Shown piece by piece: positions 1 through 8,447 of a stretch of DNA of 64,000 nt. Origin of the DNA: Bradyrhizobium sp. cir1 (GTDB lineage Bacteria > Pseudomonadota > Alphaproteobacteria > Rhizobiales > Xanthobacteraceae). Made by a program: the position numbers and the translations under genes. The stretch spans positions 1 to 64,000 of the forward strand of contig NZ_JACIHE010000004.1 of the NCBI RefSeq assembly GCF_014198245.1, given 5' to 3'. Numbering within the stretch: position 1 is the stretch's first letter; the number at the start of each line of letters is the position of its first letter. The notes under the pieces are model-generated. The model was given only the letters and a program-made list of their open reading frames with translations, searched no databases and was not told the DNA's origin.

Positions 1-2
1 GC

Positions 3-83
3 ATCCATCTGCTGTGGTTTGCGGTCGCTCACAACATGATGCGCTTCTTCGCCTTGCACGCCGAGGCGCAGGTCGCCGCATGA
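3..83 (+). CDS. C-terminal end of an unidentified protein (cut by window edge)
   Basis: The frame is open from the window edge and ends at TGA 81-83, giving 26 residues with a hydrophobic, aromatic stretch (LLWFAVAHNMMRFFALH) and a short alanine-rich tail. The composition looks like a real protein end, perhaps a transposase or a membrane protein, but too little is visible to name a family. It could also be a chance open frame. Confidence 0.3.
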   Translation: MHLLWFAVAHNMMRFFALHAEAQVAA

Positions 84-389
84 AGAGCAGACTAGATCAC
101 CAGGCGCTCACAAAGCCCCGCAGCACTGGCCCAACATCGCCGAGGCGGGCCAGATCGCACTCACTCGGGGGCGCCTCAACCGCATCGCCCACGCTCGCTG
201 CCTTCTCGCCTATTATGGTGAAACTCGCCCGACAAAAGCGAATCATTCTCACGCTCTCAGGATGAGGAGATAGAGAGTAACACGTGCGTCATCGCGCCGC
301 TGCACATCGTCACATGACAAAATGATGATGTCACACGGCCTACATCGAATCCCTGTAATCCCGTACCCGAAAGCATTTTGGGGGAGAGC
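84..389. other. Intergenic region, no gene seen
   Basis: I see no convincing gene here. The plus-strand frame over 14-265 has arginine/serine-rich shadow composition and no ribosome site. An imperfect inverted repeat (GTCACATGAC / GATGTCAC) lies near 311-336, and the GGGGGAG ribosome site of the next gene is at 380-386. The promoter of the next gene is probably in this stretch. Confidence 0.4.
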
Positions 390-1049
390 ATGATCAAGAA
401 TTATCTCGAGCAGCTGCGGATCCAGCGCTGGGACGACCATCGCTACTATCACCACAGCCGCATCAACCAAAGCCTGCACTTCGTCAGCGCGCTGAGCTTT
501 CTCTTCGCCTATGTCTGGCTGTTCATCGATCCCGTGGTCTCTGCGCTGGTCGGTTGGCTGGTGTCGATGACCTCGCGCCAGGCCGGTCACTTCTTCTTCG
601 AGCCGCACACCTACGATCACATCAACCAGGCGACGCACGAGTACAAGGAAGAGATCAAGGTCGGCTACAACCTGCAGCGCAAGGTGGTGCTGATGGCGAT
701 ATGGGCGCTGTCGCCGCTGGTGCTGGTCGTCGATCCCACGCTGTTCGGCGTGTTCACGCCCTGGGCGAGCGCGACCGATTTCATGCGGCAGGTCGCCAAG
801 ATCTGGCTGGTGGTCGGCGGCGGCGGTCTCTTGTTCCGCACCGTGCACCTGTTCTTCATCCGCGACGTCGAGACCGGTCTTGTCTGGATGACCAAGATCC
901 TGACCGACCCGTTCCACGACCTGATGCTCTATCGCAATGCCCCGCTCGCCCTGATGCGCGGCGAATTGATGGACCCCGGCCTGCACCTCAACCCCGAGCA
1001 CACGCTGGGCTTCATCGACGAGCCCGTGCTCGAAGAGCAGCACGCCTGA
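390..1049 (+). CDS. Four-helix membrane protein, Mpo1/DUF962-like
   Basis: This is a 219-residue inner-membrane protein. Hydrophobic segments lie at about residues 28-45, 48-62, 98-118 and 136-158. The N-terminal part has YYHHSRINQSLHF followed by a second segment ending QAGHFFFEP. This spacing of histidines, asparagine and a GH.xFEP motif recalls the Mpo1/DUF962 family, whose yeast member is an iron-dependent dioxygenase of 2-hydroxy fatty acids. The link comes from motif recall and is tentative. ATG 390 is chosen over the upstream TTG 378 because GGGGGAG ends 3-4 bases before it. The next gene is convergent beyond a palindromic repeat, so this one is probably transcribed alone. Confidence 0.75.
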   Translation: MIKNYLEQLRIQRWDDHRYYHHSRINQSLHFVSALSFLFAYVWLFIDPVVSALVGWLVSMTSRQAGHFFFEPHTYDHINQATHEYKEEIKVGYNLQRKVVLMAIWALSPLVLVVDPTLFGVFTPWASATDFMRQVAKIWLVVGGGGLLFRTVHLFFIRDVETGLVWMTKILTDPFHDLMLYRNAPLALMRGELMDPGLHLNPEHTLGFIDEPVLEEQHA

Positions 1050-1092
1050 GCGCGCGGCGCATACGACACACTCCGATGTCTGATGGTTACGT

Positions 1093-1300
1093 CATGCCCG
1101 GCCTCGCGCCGGGCATCCACGTCTGGGGGGCCTCTTCGCCTCTCCCCGCGTGCGGGGAGAGGCCGAATTTGCGCGCAGCGCGAATTCGGGTGAGGGGGGC
1201 TCTCCGCGGGGGCGTTGCTAGTGGTATGTCCGACAATTCTCACCGCGCCCGCGGAGAGTCCCCCTCACCCCAACCCTCTCCCCGCAAGCGGGGAGAGGGG
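1093..1300. repeat. Composite intergenic palindromic repeat
   Basis: Several nested inverted repeats lie between two convergent genes. TGCCCGGC/GCCGGGCA is at 1095-1115. A long pair of arms, GGTGAGGGGGGCTCTCCGCG near 1189-1209 and its near-complement near 1247-1270, encloses a loop of about 35 bases. Small CTCCCCGC/GCGGGGAG hairpins sit on each side. It probably also ends transcription from both sides. Confidence 0.7.
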
Positions 1301-1351
1301 GAGGAGAGACTTCGCCCCGGAATGACGGAGACAATGTGGGTAGAGCCGGCC

Positions 1352-3016
1352 TCAGCGCCCAAAGCGCTTGGCCAGCATCTCTTTCAAGATCTGCCGCTTG
1401 ATCTGCTTGTTGGTGAGCGCGCCATCGTGCCACCAGAAGCCGTCGGCCTTCATCTTCTCAGCCGCGCGGACGAAGCGCTCGGCGACTTCGGTGAAATCTG
1501 CGTCGGTGTAGTTCAGGCTGAAGATCAGCCGGCCGGTGCCGACCCAGCTCAGCGCCAGGCCTTCGGCGCGCAGGTAATATTGCAGCATCCAGTTGTAGCG
1601 GGACGGGGTGGTGTATTTCACCGTCCAGATCGACGAGAAATTGGCAAACCGCACCGGCAGGTCGGCATCGGTCATCATCTGGTTGAGCTTTTGCACGCGC
1701 CCGTTCCAGGTCTCCTCCAGCCCGTCATAGACGGCGCGAAAATTCGGGCTGGCGAGCCGGCTCAAAAACTCGTCCATCGCGGTCATGACGTAGGGATGCG
1801 AGTTGAAGGTGCCGCGGGCGAAGCAGATGTCGGCGGGACGGTCGTCGCGGAAGCGGCGCATCAGTTCGCGTTTGCCGCAGACCACGCCGACCGGCAGACC
1901 GCCGGCGAGGCTCTTGCCGTAGGTCACCATGTCGGCCTTGACGCCGAAATATTCCTGGGCGCCGCCGGCGGCGAGGCGGAAGCCGACGAAGACCTCGTCG
2001 AAGATCAGGACGATGCCGCGTTGGTCGCAGACCTCGCGCAGCTTCTTCAGCCATTCGGTGTAGGCGGCGCGATCGAAATTGCCGCTGCGGGAGCTGTCGA
2101 CCAGCGAGGAATCGCCGGGCGCGTTGACGTTCGGATGCAGGCCCTGCAGCGGATTGACCAGCACGCAGGCGATATCCTTGCGCGTGCGCAGGACATGCAG
2201 CGTCTTCTCCGACATCTCGGCGAGGGTGTAGGTCTCGTGCGCGGCAATGGGATTGCCGACCCCGGGCTGCACGTCGCCCCACCAGCCGTGATAGGCGCCG
2301 GCGAAACGGACCAGATGCGTGCGCTTGGTGTGGTAGCGCGCCAGCCGCACGGCCTGCATCACGGCTTCGGTGCCGGACATGTGGAACGAGACTTCGTCGA
2401 GGCCCGAGATCTGGCAGAGCCGCTGCACGTTCTCGAGGATGACGGGGTGGTAGGGGCCGAGCACCGGGCCGAGCGCATGCGCGCGCTTCTCGGAGCCCTC
2501 GATGCACTCCTTGTAGAAGTCGTTGCCGAAGATGTTGACGCCGTAGGACCCCGTGAGGTCGTAGGAGGTGTTGCCGTCGACATCCGTGACGGTGACGCCG
2601 CTGGACGATTCCATGAAGGTCGAGGTGCCCAGATGCTCGCGGACGAGACGCGAAAACTGGAACGGCACGCGGTAGCTCTCGGTGAAGTTCAGGTCGGAGA
2701 TCGTCTCGGCCGCTTCCTTTGTCATCGCGCGGCCCTTGGGGTAGCGCTCGGCGTAGAGCTTGGCGAGGCGGAAGAAGGCGTCCTTGCGCTGGGCCACGAT
2801 GTTCGCGGGCGCGCCGTCGCAACCGAAATACTTATCACCCTCGAACTCGTAGAACGGCAGCAGCCGCGCCACCCGGCGCGACATCTTGGAGTGCCCGGCG
2901 AGCGAGCGGTGCTTGGCGCGGGACAACTCAATCCGCGCTTTCAGCTTCGGGAAGGCGGCGGCAGCAGACGCTGCGGCGGCCACGGAAAATGAGAGAATCG
3001 GGAGTGTCGTTTCCAT
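1352..3016 (-). CDS. Class III PLP-dependent aminotransferase, glutamate-1-semialdehyde mutase-like
   Basis: The 554-residue product is a fold-type I PLP enzyme. It has the class III features in order: FHMSGTEAVMQA, YHGWWGD, IFDEVFVGFR and TYGKSLAGGLPVG with the PLP lysine at about residue 368. It resembles glutamate-1-semialdehyde 2,1-aminomutases but is about 120 residues longer. The N-terminus adds an alanine-rich hydrophobic segment (residues 8-22) and a charged region before the catalytic domain, which may tether it to the membrane or to a partner. The substrate is unknown. It is divergent from psd with only 35 bases between start codons, so the two genes may be coordinated. ATG 3016 has no good ribosome site, so the start is not certain. 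Confidence 0.85.
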   Translation of the reverse strand: METTLPILSFSVAAAASAAAAFPKLKARIELSRAKHRSLAGHSKMSRRVARLLPFYEFEGDKYFGCDGAPANIVAQRKDAFFRLAKLYAERYPKGRAMTKEAAETISDLNFTESYRVPFQFSRLVREHLGTSTFMESSSGVTVTDVDGNTSYDLTGSYGVNIFGNDFYKECIEGSEKRAHALGPVLGPYHPVILENVQRLCQISGLDEVSFHMSGTEAVMQAVRLARYHTKRTHLVRFAGAYHGWWGDVQPGVGNPIAAHETYTLAEMSEKTLHVLRTRKDIACVLVNPLQGLHPNVNAPGDSSLVDSSRSGNFDRAAYTEWLKKLREVCDQRGIVLIFDEVFVGFRLAAGGAQEYFGVKADMVTYGKSLAGGLPVGVVCGKRELMRRFRDDRPADICFARGTFNSHPYVMTAMDEFLSRLASPNFRAVYDGLEETWNGRVQKLNQMMTDADLPVRFANFSSIWTVKYTTPSRYNWMLQYYLRAEGLALSWVGTGRLIFSLNYTDADFTEVAERFVRAAEKMKADGFWWHDGALTNKQIKRQILKEMLAKRFGR

Positions 3017-3051
3017 GACAACAAGCGCTAATACTGCGAGCTGACAGATTC

Positions 3052-3915
3052 ATGACAGTCAAAGCCCTCATCGCCTCTTTCACCCAGCAGGAAGATCTCA
3101 ACTTCCTGTTGACCAACCGCATCCCCCGCGCGGCCCTGACCCGCTTCATGGGCTGGTTCTCCAAGATCGAGAACCCCTTCGTGCGGGACTTCTCGATCGC
3201 GCTGTGGAAGCTGTTCTCCGACCTCGACCTGTCGGAGGCGCGCAAGACCCACTTCAAGAGCCTGCACGATTGTTTCACCCGGGAGCTGAAGCCGGGCCTG
3301 CGGCCGTTCGATCCCGACCCGTCCATTGTCGCCAGCCCCTCGGACGGCATCGTCGGCGCCCATGGGAAGATCGCCGATACCGAGCTGTTCCAGGTCAAGG
3401 GTGCGCCCTATTCGCTGCTGGACCTGCTTGGTGACTCGGCGCTGGTCGAGCAGCACCGCAACGGCTCCTTCGTCACGCTGCGGCTGACCTCGAGCATGTA
3501 TCACCGCTTCCACGCGCCCTTTGACGCGCATATCGAGCGCGTCACGCTGATCCATGGCGACGTCTGGAACGTCAACCCGATTGCCTTGAAGCGGGTCGAG
3601 CGCCTGTTCTGCAAGAACGAGCGCGCGGTGATCCGCACGCATCTTTCGACCGGCGAGGCGGTGACGCTGGTGCCGGTGGCGGCGATCCTGGTTGCGAGCA
3701 TCCGCCTGCACTTTCTCGACATGGTGCTGAACGCGCAGACGCGCGGCCCGGTCAACTTCCCCTGCGACGTCAAGGTGAGCAAGGGCGAGGAGCTCGGCTG
3801 GTTCGAGCATGGCTCGACCATTATCATCCTCGCGCCCGGCGATTTTACCTTCTGTGACGGCATCGCCGAGGGCACGCGCATTCGCGCAGGTCAAGCGCTG
3901 CTCAGGAGAAAGTAG
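3052..3915 (+). CDS. psd: Phosphatidylserine decarboxylase proenzyme
   Basis: It converts phosphatidylserine to phosphatidylethanolamine at the inner membrane. The 287-residue length fits the long bacterial type. Visible elements are SPSDGIVGAHG with the catalytic aspartate, MYHRFHAP with the histidine, and FEHGSTIII holding the GST self-cleavage motif. Cleavage before Ser255 would make the pyruvoyl group of the alpha chain. The cytoplasmic subtype in many rhizobia is shorter, so this is the proenzyme-type decarboxylase. It starts 35 bases from a divergent aminotransferase and is followed 69 bases later by a Nudix gene on the same strand. Confidence 0.93.
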   Translation: MTVKALIASFTQQEDLNFLLTNRIPRAALTRFMGWFSKIENPFVRDFSIALWKLFSDLDLSEARKTHFKSLHDCFTRELKPGLRPFDPDPSIVASPSDGIVGAHGKIADTELFQVKGAPYSLLDLLGDSALVEQHRNGSFVTLRLTSSMYHRFHAPFDAHIERVTLIHGDVWNVNPIALKRVERLFCKNERAVIRTHLSTGEAVTLVPVAAILVASIRLHFLDMVLNAQTRGPVNFPCDVKVSKGEELGWFEHGSTIIILAPGDFTFCDGIAEGTRIRAGQALLRRK

Positions 3916-3984
3916 CCTTCAATCCGCCGTCACCGCCGCCTATATCGTCGTTCGGGGACGATTTGATCGACACGGATTTGAGCG

Positions 3985-4548
3985 ATGGCGCGAGCGCCGG
4001 TGATGGCGGCGGGTGGTATTGTGCTGCGGCGGGGAACGGTGCCGCTGGTTGCGGTCGTGCGTCAGCGCAAGCGCAATGAATGGGTCTTGCCCAAGGGCAA
4101 GCTCGACGACGGCGAAACGCCGAAAGAGGCCGCGCACCGCGAAGTGCTGGAGGAGACCGGCCACGACGTCGCCGTGCACGAATTTTTGGGCACGCTGGTC
4201 TACCAGTCCGGCGGCCGCTCAAAAGTCGTGCATTTCTGGCGGATGGAGGCCGACGGCGGTCCGGTCCGCAAGCTGATGAACGACATCAAGGCGGTCGACT
4301 GGCTGACGCTGGACGATGCGATCGTCCGCCTGTCGCGCGAATATGAGCGCGCGTTCCTGACGCAGATCGGTCCGATCGCGCTCGCGGCGGCAGGACTTGT
4401 GCCATCGCCGGCACCCGAGCCGACGCTGGCGGCGGACGATATCGATGCCGCCTTGCAGACGTTGACGCCGGCTGAAGCTGCGTCCGTCGAGGAACTGCAG
4501 CACGGCCTGTTGCAAAAGGTGAAAGCCTGGCTGCGCGGCGAGGCGTGA
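3985..4548 (+). CDS. Nudix hydrolase
   Basis: The 187-residue protein has a complete Nudix box at about residues 38-60: a GKLDDGETPKEAA stretch followed by HREVLEETGH. It binds Mg2+ and hydrolyses a nucleoside diphosphate linked to another group. An N-terminal beta strand (GGIVLRRG) precedes the box. The C-terminal 50 residues are alanine- and proline-rich and then helical, an extension beyond the catalytic domain. The domain type resembles diadenosine polyphosphate hydrolases, but the substrate cannot be read from sequence. It lies 69 bases downstream of psd and may be cotranscribed. ATG 3985 has only a weak ribosome site. Confidence 0.88.
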   Translation: MARAPVMAAGGIVLRRGTVPLVAVVRQRKRNEWVLPKGKLDDGETPKEAAHREVLEETGHDVAVHEFLGTLVYQSGGRSKVVHFWRMEADGGPVRKLMNDIKAVDWLTLDDAIVRLSREYERAFLTQIGPIALAAAGLVPSPAPEPTLAADDIDAALQTLTPAEAASVEELQHGLLQKVKAWLRGEA

Positions 4549-4630
4549 GGCCTGTTTACGCCACGTAGGTTACGGCGAGCCGGTCTCCGCGAGCTAGTAT
4601 GTCTGCAGGAGCCTCAGCTCCCTCCAAGCC

Positions 4631-4708
4631 GTCATTGCGAGCGCAGCGAAGCAATCCAGAGCCTCTCCGCGGAAAGATTCTGGATTGCTTCGCTGCGCTC
4701 GCAATGAC
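4631..4708. repeat. Intergenic palindrome, GTCATTGCGAGCGCAGCGAAG family
   Basis: Two perfectly complementary 30-base arms (4631-4660 and 4679-4708) flank an 18-base loop. The same element recurs at 23706-23790 and, in longer form, at 35314-35427. It lies between the convergent Nudix and FecR-domain genes. Confidence 0.9.
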
Positions 4709-4765
4709 GGAGAGGAGACAGAGAAGCGCTTCACTCGCACCATCGTTGCGGAAGCAGCCGCCGCG

Positions 4766-6220
4766 TCACCGCCGCTCTTTCTCCTTCGGAGCGGGTGCGG
4801 GTTTGCGTGGCGCTGCGGGGCGTTGTGCGGCGGGGAGGCGCTGCTGGAATCCGCCCTGGCGCTGGATGCTGCCTGGCGGTTGAGCCGCGGGCGGCTGGCC
4901 GGGCTGCACGCCGGTGCGCGGCGTTTGCGGCTGCGGGCCGGGCTGCTGCGTCCCGCCCGGTTGCGGCGACACGACTGCTCCGCGTGGAATCTGTCCACCG
5001 CGCTGAGGCTGGGTCTGTGACGCGCGATTGGGCGGCGTGCCTTGTCCGGCGCGCGGTGCACCGGGACGCCCTGCGCCTTGCTGCTGGTGGCCTTGCTGTT
5101 GTCCTTGTTGCTGCTGACCCTGACCCGCGCGCTGGCCACCCGGCTGCACCGTGCCGCCTTGTCCCTGTCCCTGCCGCTGCGGCGGCTGTGTTCCTTGCCG
5201 GCCCGGCGTGCCCGGCTGCTGCTGGCCCGGACGGTTGTTCTGGCCGGGCTGGCCGTTCGGCCGCTGCGGCTGTTGGCCCGGTGCGGGCGCCGGCCGCAAT
5301 TGTTGCTGCTGCGGAGGCTGCACCGGCCGCGGAAGGCGGCTGATTGCGGTCGGGTTGGCGCGGCGGAAGTCGCGCTGCTCGGTCACGATCTGCCGGCCCG
5401 TGGACTGGGCCAGATGCACCTGGCTGACAAAGCCGCGGTCGCGTGCGATCTGCTGCGCGGGAATCGTGATCGGCACGGCCGCAAAGCGCATGACGCCGGC
5501 CGTGGCTGCGCCCGGCCGGATCGCAAAGCCGCTCGCGGCTTGCGTCAGCGCGCCGAGCCGCGCGCCGCTAGAGCGGTCGTTGACCTCGATGTGGCCGACC
5601 CGTCCGTCGGCGTCGGGATAGAGCTTGATGTTGACATTGTTCGTGCTGCTCGCCGCTGCGCCCTCGGGCACGTCGACGACGCCGGTGGTGCCGCGGATGC
5701 CGAGCGTCGCGGTCGGCGTCGCGATCTTCATGTCACCGGTCTTGGCAACGGCAGCCGCAACAAAGGCCACGGTGCCCTTGCCGATATCGAAGATCGCCGA
5801 ATTCTGCTTGCCGCCGTCCTCATAGACGTAATTGTCGATGGTGATCCTGGCGCTGGCGGAGAGGTTGAACGTGGTCGCATCGTTGAAGGTGATGCCGAGC
5901 GAGGAGTTCGACGCGGTCTGCACGATATCGTTGAGATAGATGTCGTCGCGCATTCGCAGCGGATAGGAGTTCTTGTCGCGGATCACGGTCGCGATCCCCG
6001 TCACGGTCGCGACGTTGCCGATCGGCTCAACGGCGGCGGATTGTGCATCTGCCGCCGGTGTTGGTGAAGCTGACGGCGTCGGTGAAGGCGCAGGCGCAGG
6101 CTGGGCCTGTGGCTGAGCCTGCGCCAGCTCGATTGCATCGGATGCGACAGCCACGCTGCTGCCGGCGGCCGGCAAGGCCAGCAGCACGAGCGCGAACACG
6201 GAGCGGCGCCATGCCACCAT
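4766..6220 (-). CDS. Secreted FecR-domain protein with Gln/Pro/Gly-rich tail
   Basis: The protein has about 484 residues. An N-terminal signal peptide (VFALVLLALPAAGSSVAVA) is followed by a Pro/Ala-rich spacer and a FecR-type domain (about residues 65-200: VTGIATVIRDKNSYPLRMRDDIYLNDIVQT, then ATPTATLGIRGTTGVVDV). The last 190 residues are almost wholly Q, P, G, R and A and look disordered. FecR domains in sigma-regulating receptors have cytoplasmic partners. Here no ECF sigma factor or TonB receptor adjoins, so this is more likely the stand-alone exported type. ATG 6220 gives the best signal peptide, and an in-frame upstream start at 6331 would add 37 polar residues. Confidence 0.8.
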   Translation of the reverse strand: MVAWRRSVFALVLLALPAAGSSVAVASDAIELAQAQPQAQPAPAPSPTPSASPTPAADAQSAAVEPIGNVATVTGIATVIRDKNSYPLRMRDDIYLNDIVQTASNSSLGITFNDATTFNLSASARITIDNYVYEDGGKQNSAIFDIGKGTVAFVAAAVAKTGDMKIATPTATLGIRGTTGVVDVPEGAAASSTNNVNIKLYPDADGRVGHIEVNDRSSGARLGALTQAASGFAIRPGAATAGVMRFAAVPITIPAQQIARDRGFVSQVHLAQSTGRQIVTEQRDFRRANPTAISRLPRPVQPPQQQQLRPAPAPGQQPQRPNGQPGQNNRPGQQQPGTPGRQGTQPPQRQGQGQGGTVQPGGQRAGQGQQQQGQQQGHQQQGAGRPGAPRAGQGTPPNRASQTQPQRGGQIPRGAVVSPQPGGTQQPGPQPQTPRTGVQPGQPPAAQPPGSIQRQGGFQQRLPAAQRPAAPRKPAPAPKEKERR

Positions 6221-6332
6221 TGAAGTCACGAGGATGTCCCGGTGAGAACGCGAGGCGAGATCGGCCGATATCAGCCGTATGAGGCTGAATGGCGGATGAA
6301 CGTCCGTCGCACGGGAAGGGTGACCGTTCAAA

Positions 6333-6358
6333 GGCCACGTCCGGCAAAGGACGTGGCC
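6333..6358 (-). terminator. Hairpin downstream of the minus-strand DUF2147-like gene
   Basis: GGCCACGTCC and GGACGTGGCC form a perfect 10-bp stem with a 6-base loop. On the minus strand TTTGAAC follows, so this could end transcription of the 6467-7246 gene before the FecR-domain gene. The U-tract is short. Confidence 0.55.
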
Positions 6359-6385
6359 TCTCGAATTGGTGGCGCGAGATCCTCA

Positions 6386-6447
6386 GGTGCGCAATTGCGC
6401 ACCATAGTTCGATGCTGCGCATCGCCCCCATTGCGCAATTGCGCAAT
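6386..6447. repeat. Pair of perfect 18-bp palindromes with shared GCGCAATTGCGC core
   Basis: GGTGCGCAATTGCGCACC (6386-6403) and ATTGCGCAATTGCGCAAT (6430-6447) are both perfect, with centres 44 bp apart. The sequence between them (AGTTCGATGCTGCGCATCG) also occurs inside the repeat at 58543-58622, so this is probably a variant of a dispersed intergenic repeat. An operator role upstream of the FecR gene is possible but unproven. Confidence 0.6.
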
Positions 6448-6466
6448 AGGGATGACACCTTCGGTG

Positions 6467-7246
6467 TCAGCTCACGCGCTTCCAGGTCTGGCCGCCGCAG
6501 AACATGCCCCCGAAGGCGCAACCCTGCACGCGCATCGCATTCGGGCCCTTCATCGCGATTGTGGAGTCGTAGTTGCGGCCGGAGTCGGGATCGTGGATGC
6601 GGCCGCTCCACTTCGAGCCCTCGGGCTTCATGTTGATCAGGATCCGCTCATTGGTCTTCGCGGCATAGCCGCAGAGATTGGCCCCGCACTGCTCGACGCG
6701 GACATTGCCCTTGTTCTCTTCGGTCGCCCACACGCCGATCGGCGAGTTCGGGGCGGCCACAGGCGCGGCGACGACCGGAGCCGGAGCGGGCGCATAAGCA
6801 GGAGCGGGCGCGGCCGCGATAGGCGCAGGAGCCGCAACGGGGGCGGGCTGCGCCGTCGTATCGACGGACGGCGCGGTGGCAACGGCCGGCGCGGGCGCGG
6901 CGGGAGCAACAGCGGGGGCTGCCGGTGCGGTCGCCTGAACCGGCGCCTGCTGCACGGGCTGCTGCTGCACCGGAGCCGATGCGGGCTGCGCGGCCGGGGC
7001 CGGCGTAGTGTCGACGTCATCATCCTTGGAGCCGCCGAGGCCCTTGAGGTTGATGTTGTTCAGCTTGATCGGCTTGTCCGACAGGCCGGGCGCGACGATG
7101 GTCACGCAGTTGAGCGAAGCGCAGTTGCGCGGCGTCTCGATGCGGATGTGCTGGCCCTCGATCTGGAACGAGATCGAATTGCCGGCATGCGCGGCGGCGG
7201 TCGAAGCGAGGAAGAGCGCGGTGGCGGCGATGGTGAGCTTGTTCAT
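6467..7246 (-). CDS. Secreted protein with DUF2147-like C-terminal domain (paralogue A)
   Basis: This is a 259-residue exported protein. It has a signal peptide (ATALFLASTAAAHAG), a 30-residue cysteine-pair module (SISFQIEGQHIRIETPRNC, then LNC), a linker of about 110 residues made of A, P, Q and V, and a C-terminal domain GVWATEENKGNVRVEQCG..LCGY...GRIHDPDSGRNY typical of DUF2147. DUF2147 proteins are periplasmic and of unknown function. ATG 7246 is preceded by GGAGGT at a good distance. The neighbouring divergent gene at 7442-8254 has the same three-part architecture, so the two are paralogues. TGACACC/GGTGTCA forms a small hairpin over the stop codon. Confidence 0.85.
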   Translation of the reverse strand: MNKLTIAATALFLASTAAAHAGNSISFQIEGQHIRIETPRNCASLNCVTIVAPGLSDKPIKLNNINLKGLGGSKDDDVDTTPAPAAQPASAPVQQQPVQQAPVQATAPAAPAVAPAAPAPAVATAPSVDTTAQPAPVAAPAPIAAAPAPAYAPAPAPVVAAPVAAPNSPIGVWATEENKGNVRVEQCGANLCGYAAKTNERILINMKPEGSKWSGRIHDPDSGRNYDSTIAMKGPNAMRVQGCAFGGMFCGGQTWKRVS

Positions 7247-7441
7247 GACAACCTCCGAAATTGCGCGGTCCCGAGATGGACTGAAGTCGCTGGTGGATGA
7301 AGCGTGGTTCGACCCTACGCCGCGCTTCCCAGACGTTCTGTGACGGACGTCACAACGGCCGGCGCGCGCCTGGGTGAGGCAGCGCACATTCAGCCGGGGC
7401 TCATGCCGCGTAACCTCGTCGCGATACGACAGGAGGCGCCG

Positions 7442-8254
7442 ATGCAGCGGCTTGCGACTTCGCTTGGCCTATTGATCGCATTCACGGCGATTGGGCCCGC
7501 GGCCCAGGCCGGCTCTTATTCCTTCTCCATCGGCGGTCACCGGTTCCATGTCGAAGCGCCAAGGAGTTGCCGGTCCGCCTCCTGTGTTTCGGTATCCAGT
7601 CGCAGCCTTCGGCCGGCGGAAGAGGTCAACACGACACCGGCCGTGCGGCTTGAGCCCGCACCGATTGTCCAGGTGTCGCAGCCGGTCATTCCGGCCGCTT
7701 CGGTCCGGCCGCCGCAGCCGATTGTGGTCGCGCCACCACCGGCATCGACGGTCCCCGTTCTTGCCGCGGCGACGTCGCAGACGGTTGTGTCGCCGCCCGT
7801 GCCGAGACTCGGGGTAGCAAGAGTTGAGGTACCGAGTCCCAATCCGCCGCGCGTGGAGATCAAGCAGGGCACAACGGTCGCAGAGCGCAGCGACGACGAG
7901 GCGACCTATTTGCCGCTCGGTGAATGGGAGAGCCTAGGTGCCAAGGGCACGGTCCGCATCGAGCGCTGCGGCCCCGCGCTGTGCGGCTATGCGCTCACCG
8001 AGACGTCGAGCCGGGGCGAGAGCGTGCTCGTCAACATGAAGCCGAAATCGCACGACGTCTGGACCGGCAGCATCTACAGCCGCTCCAGCGGCAACACCTA
8101 TTATGCGAGGATGACGCTGAAGAGCTCCGGCAAGCTCCACGTCGAGGCCTGCGCACTCGGCCACTTCTGGTGCTCCGGCAACGACTGGACACGGGTCGAG
8201 GATCAGCAGGAGAAGGTGGTGACCTCGTCGCAGCAGTGGAGTGCGCGGTCGTAG
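7442..8254 (+). CDS. Secreted protein with DUF2147-like C-terminal domain (paralogue B)
   Basis: The product has 270 residues with a signal peptide (SLGLLIAFTAIGPAAQAG). Its cysteine-pair module SYSFSIGGHRFHVEAPRSC matches paralogue A position by position. A Pro/Val-rich linker follows, then a C-terminal domain GEWESLGAKGTVRIERCG..LCGYAL...VNMKPK..DVWTGSIYSRSSGNTYYARM. ATG 7442 has AGGAGGCG directly upstream, and a longer in-frame start at 7304 lacks one. It is divergent from paralogue A with 195 bases between start codons, which must hold both promoters. Function is unknown. The conserved cysteines suggest disulfides in the periplasm. Confidence 0.83.
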   Translation: MQRLATSLGLLIAFTAIGPAAQAGSYSFSIGGHRFHVEAPRSCRSASCVSVSSRSLRPAEEVNTTPAVRLEPAPIVQVSQPVIPAASVRPPQPIVVAPPPASTVPVLAAATSQTVVSPPVPRLGVARVEVPSPNPPRVEIKQGTTVAERSDDEATYLPLGEWESLGAKGTVRIERCGPALCGYALTETSSRGESVLVNMKPKSHDVWTGSIYSRSSGNTYYARMTLKSSGKLHVEACALGHFWCSGNDWTRVEDQQEKVVTSSQQWSARS

Positions 8255-8278
8255 CTCTTTGCGAGGTGCGCATTGTTG

Positions 8279-8424
8279 TGCCCTCGCCCCTTGTGGGAGA
8301 GAGCAGCTCCGCTGGTCGACGCGGGCTCACTGGGGTGAGGGGTTTGTCTCCACGAGCACAAACGTGCGGCGATAGAACCCCTCATCCGGCGCTTCGCGCC
8401 ACCTTCTCCCACAGGGGGAGAAGG
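8279..8424. repeat. Intergenic palindrome, CTCGCCCCTTGTGGGAGA type
   Basis: Outer arms (CTTGTGGGAGA near 8290 and TCTCCCACAGG near 8405) and inner arms (GGGGTGAGGGGTT and AACCCCTCATCC) form an imperfect long hairpin between convergent genes. It differs from the other repeat families in the window. Confidence 0.65.
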
Positions 8425-8447
8425 AAGAAGAGCCGCTCTCTACGATG

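Noticed and set aside
554..2992. Long plus-strand open frame opposite the aminotransferase gene
   Set aside because: It crosses a palindromic repeat and lies antisense to a well-supported enzyme gene.
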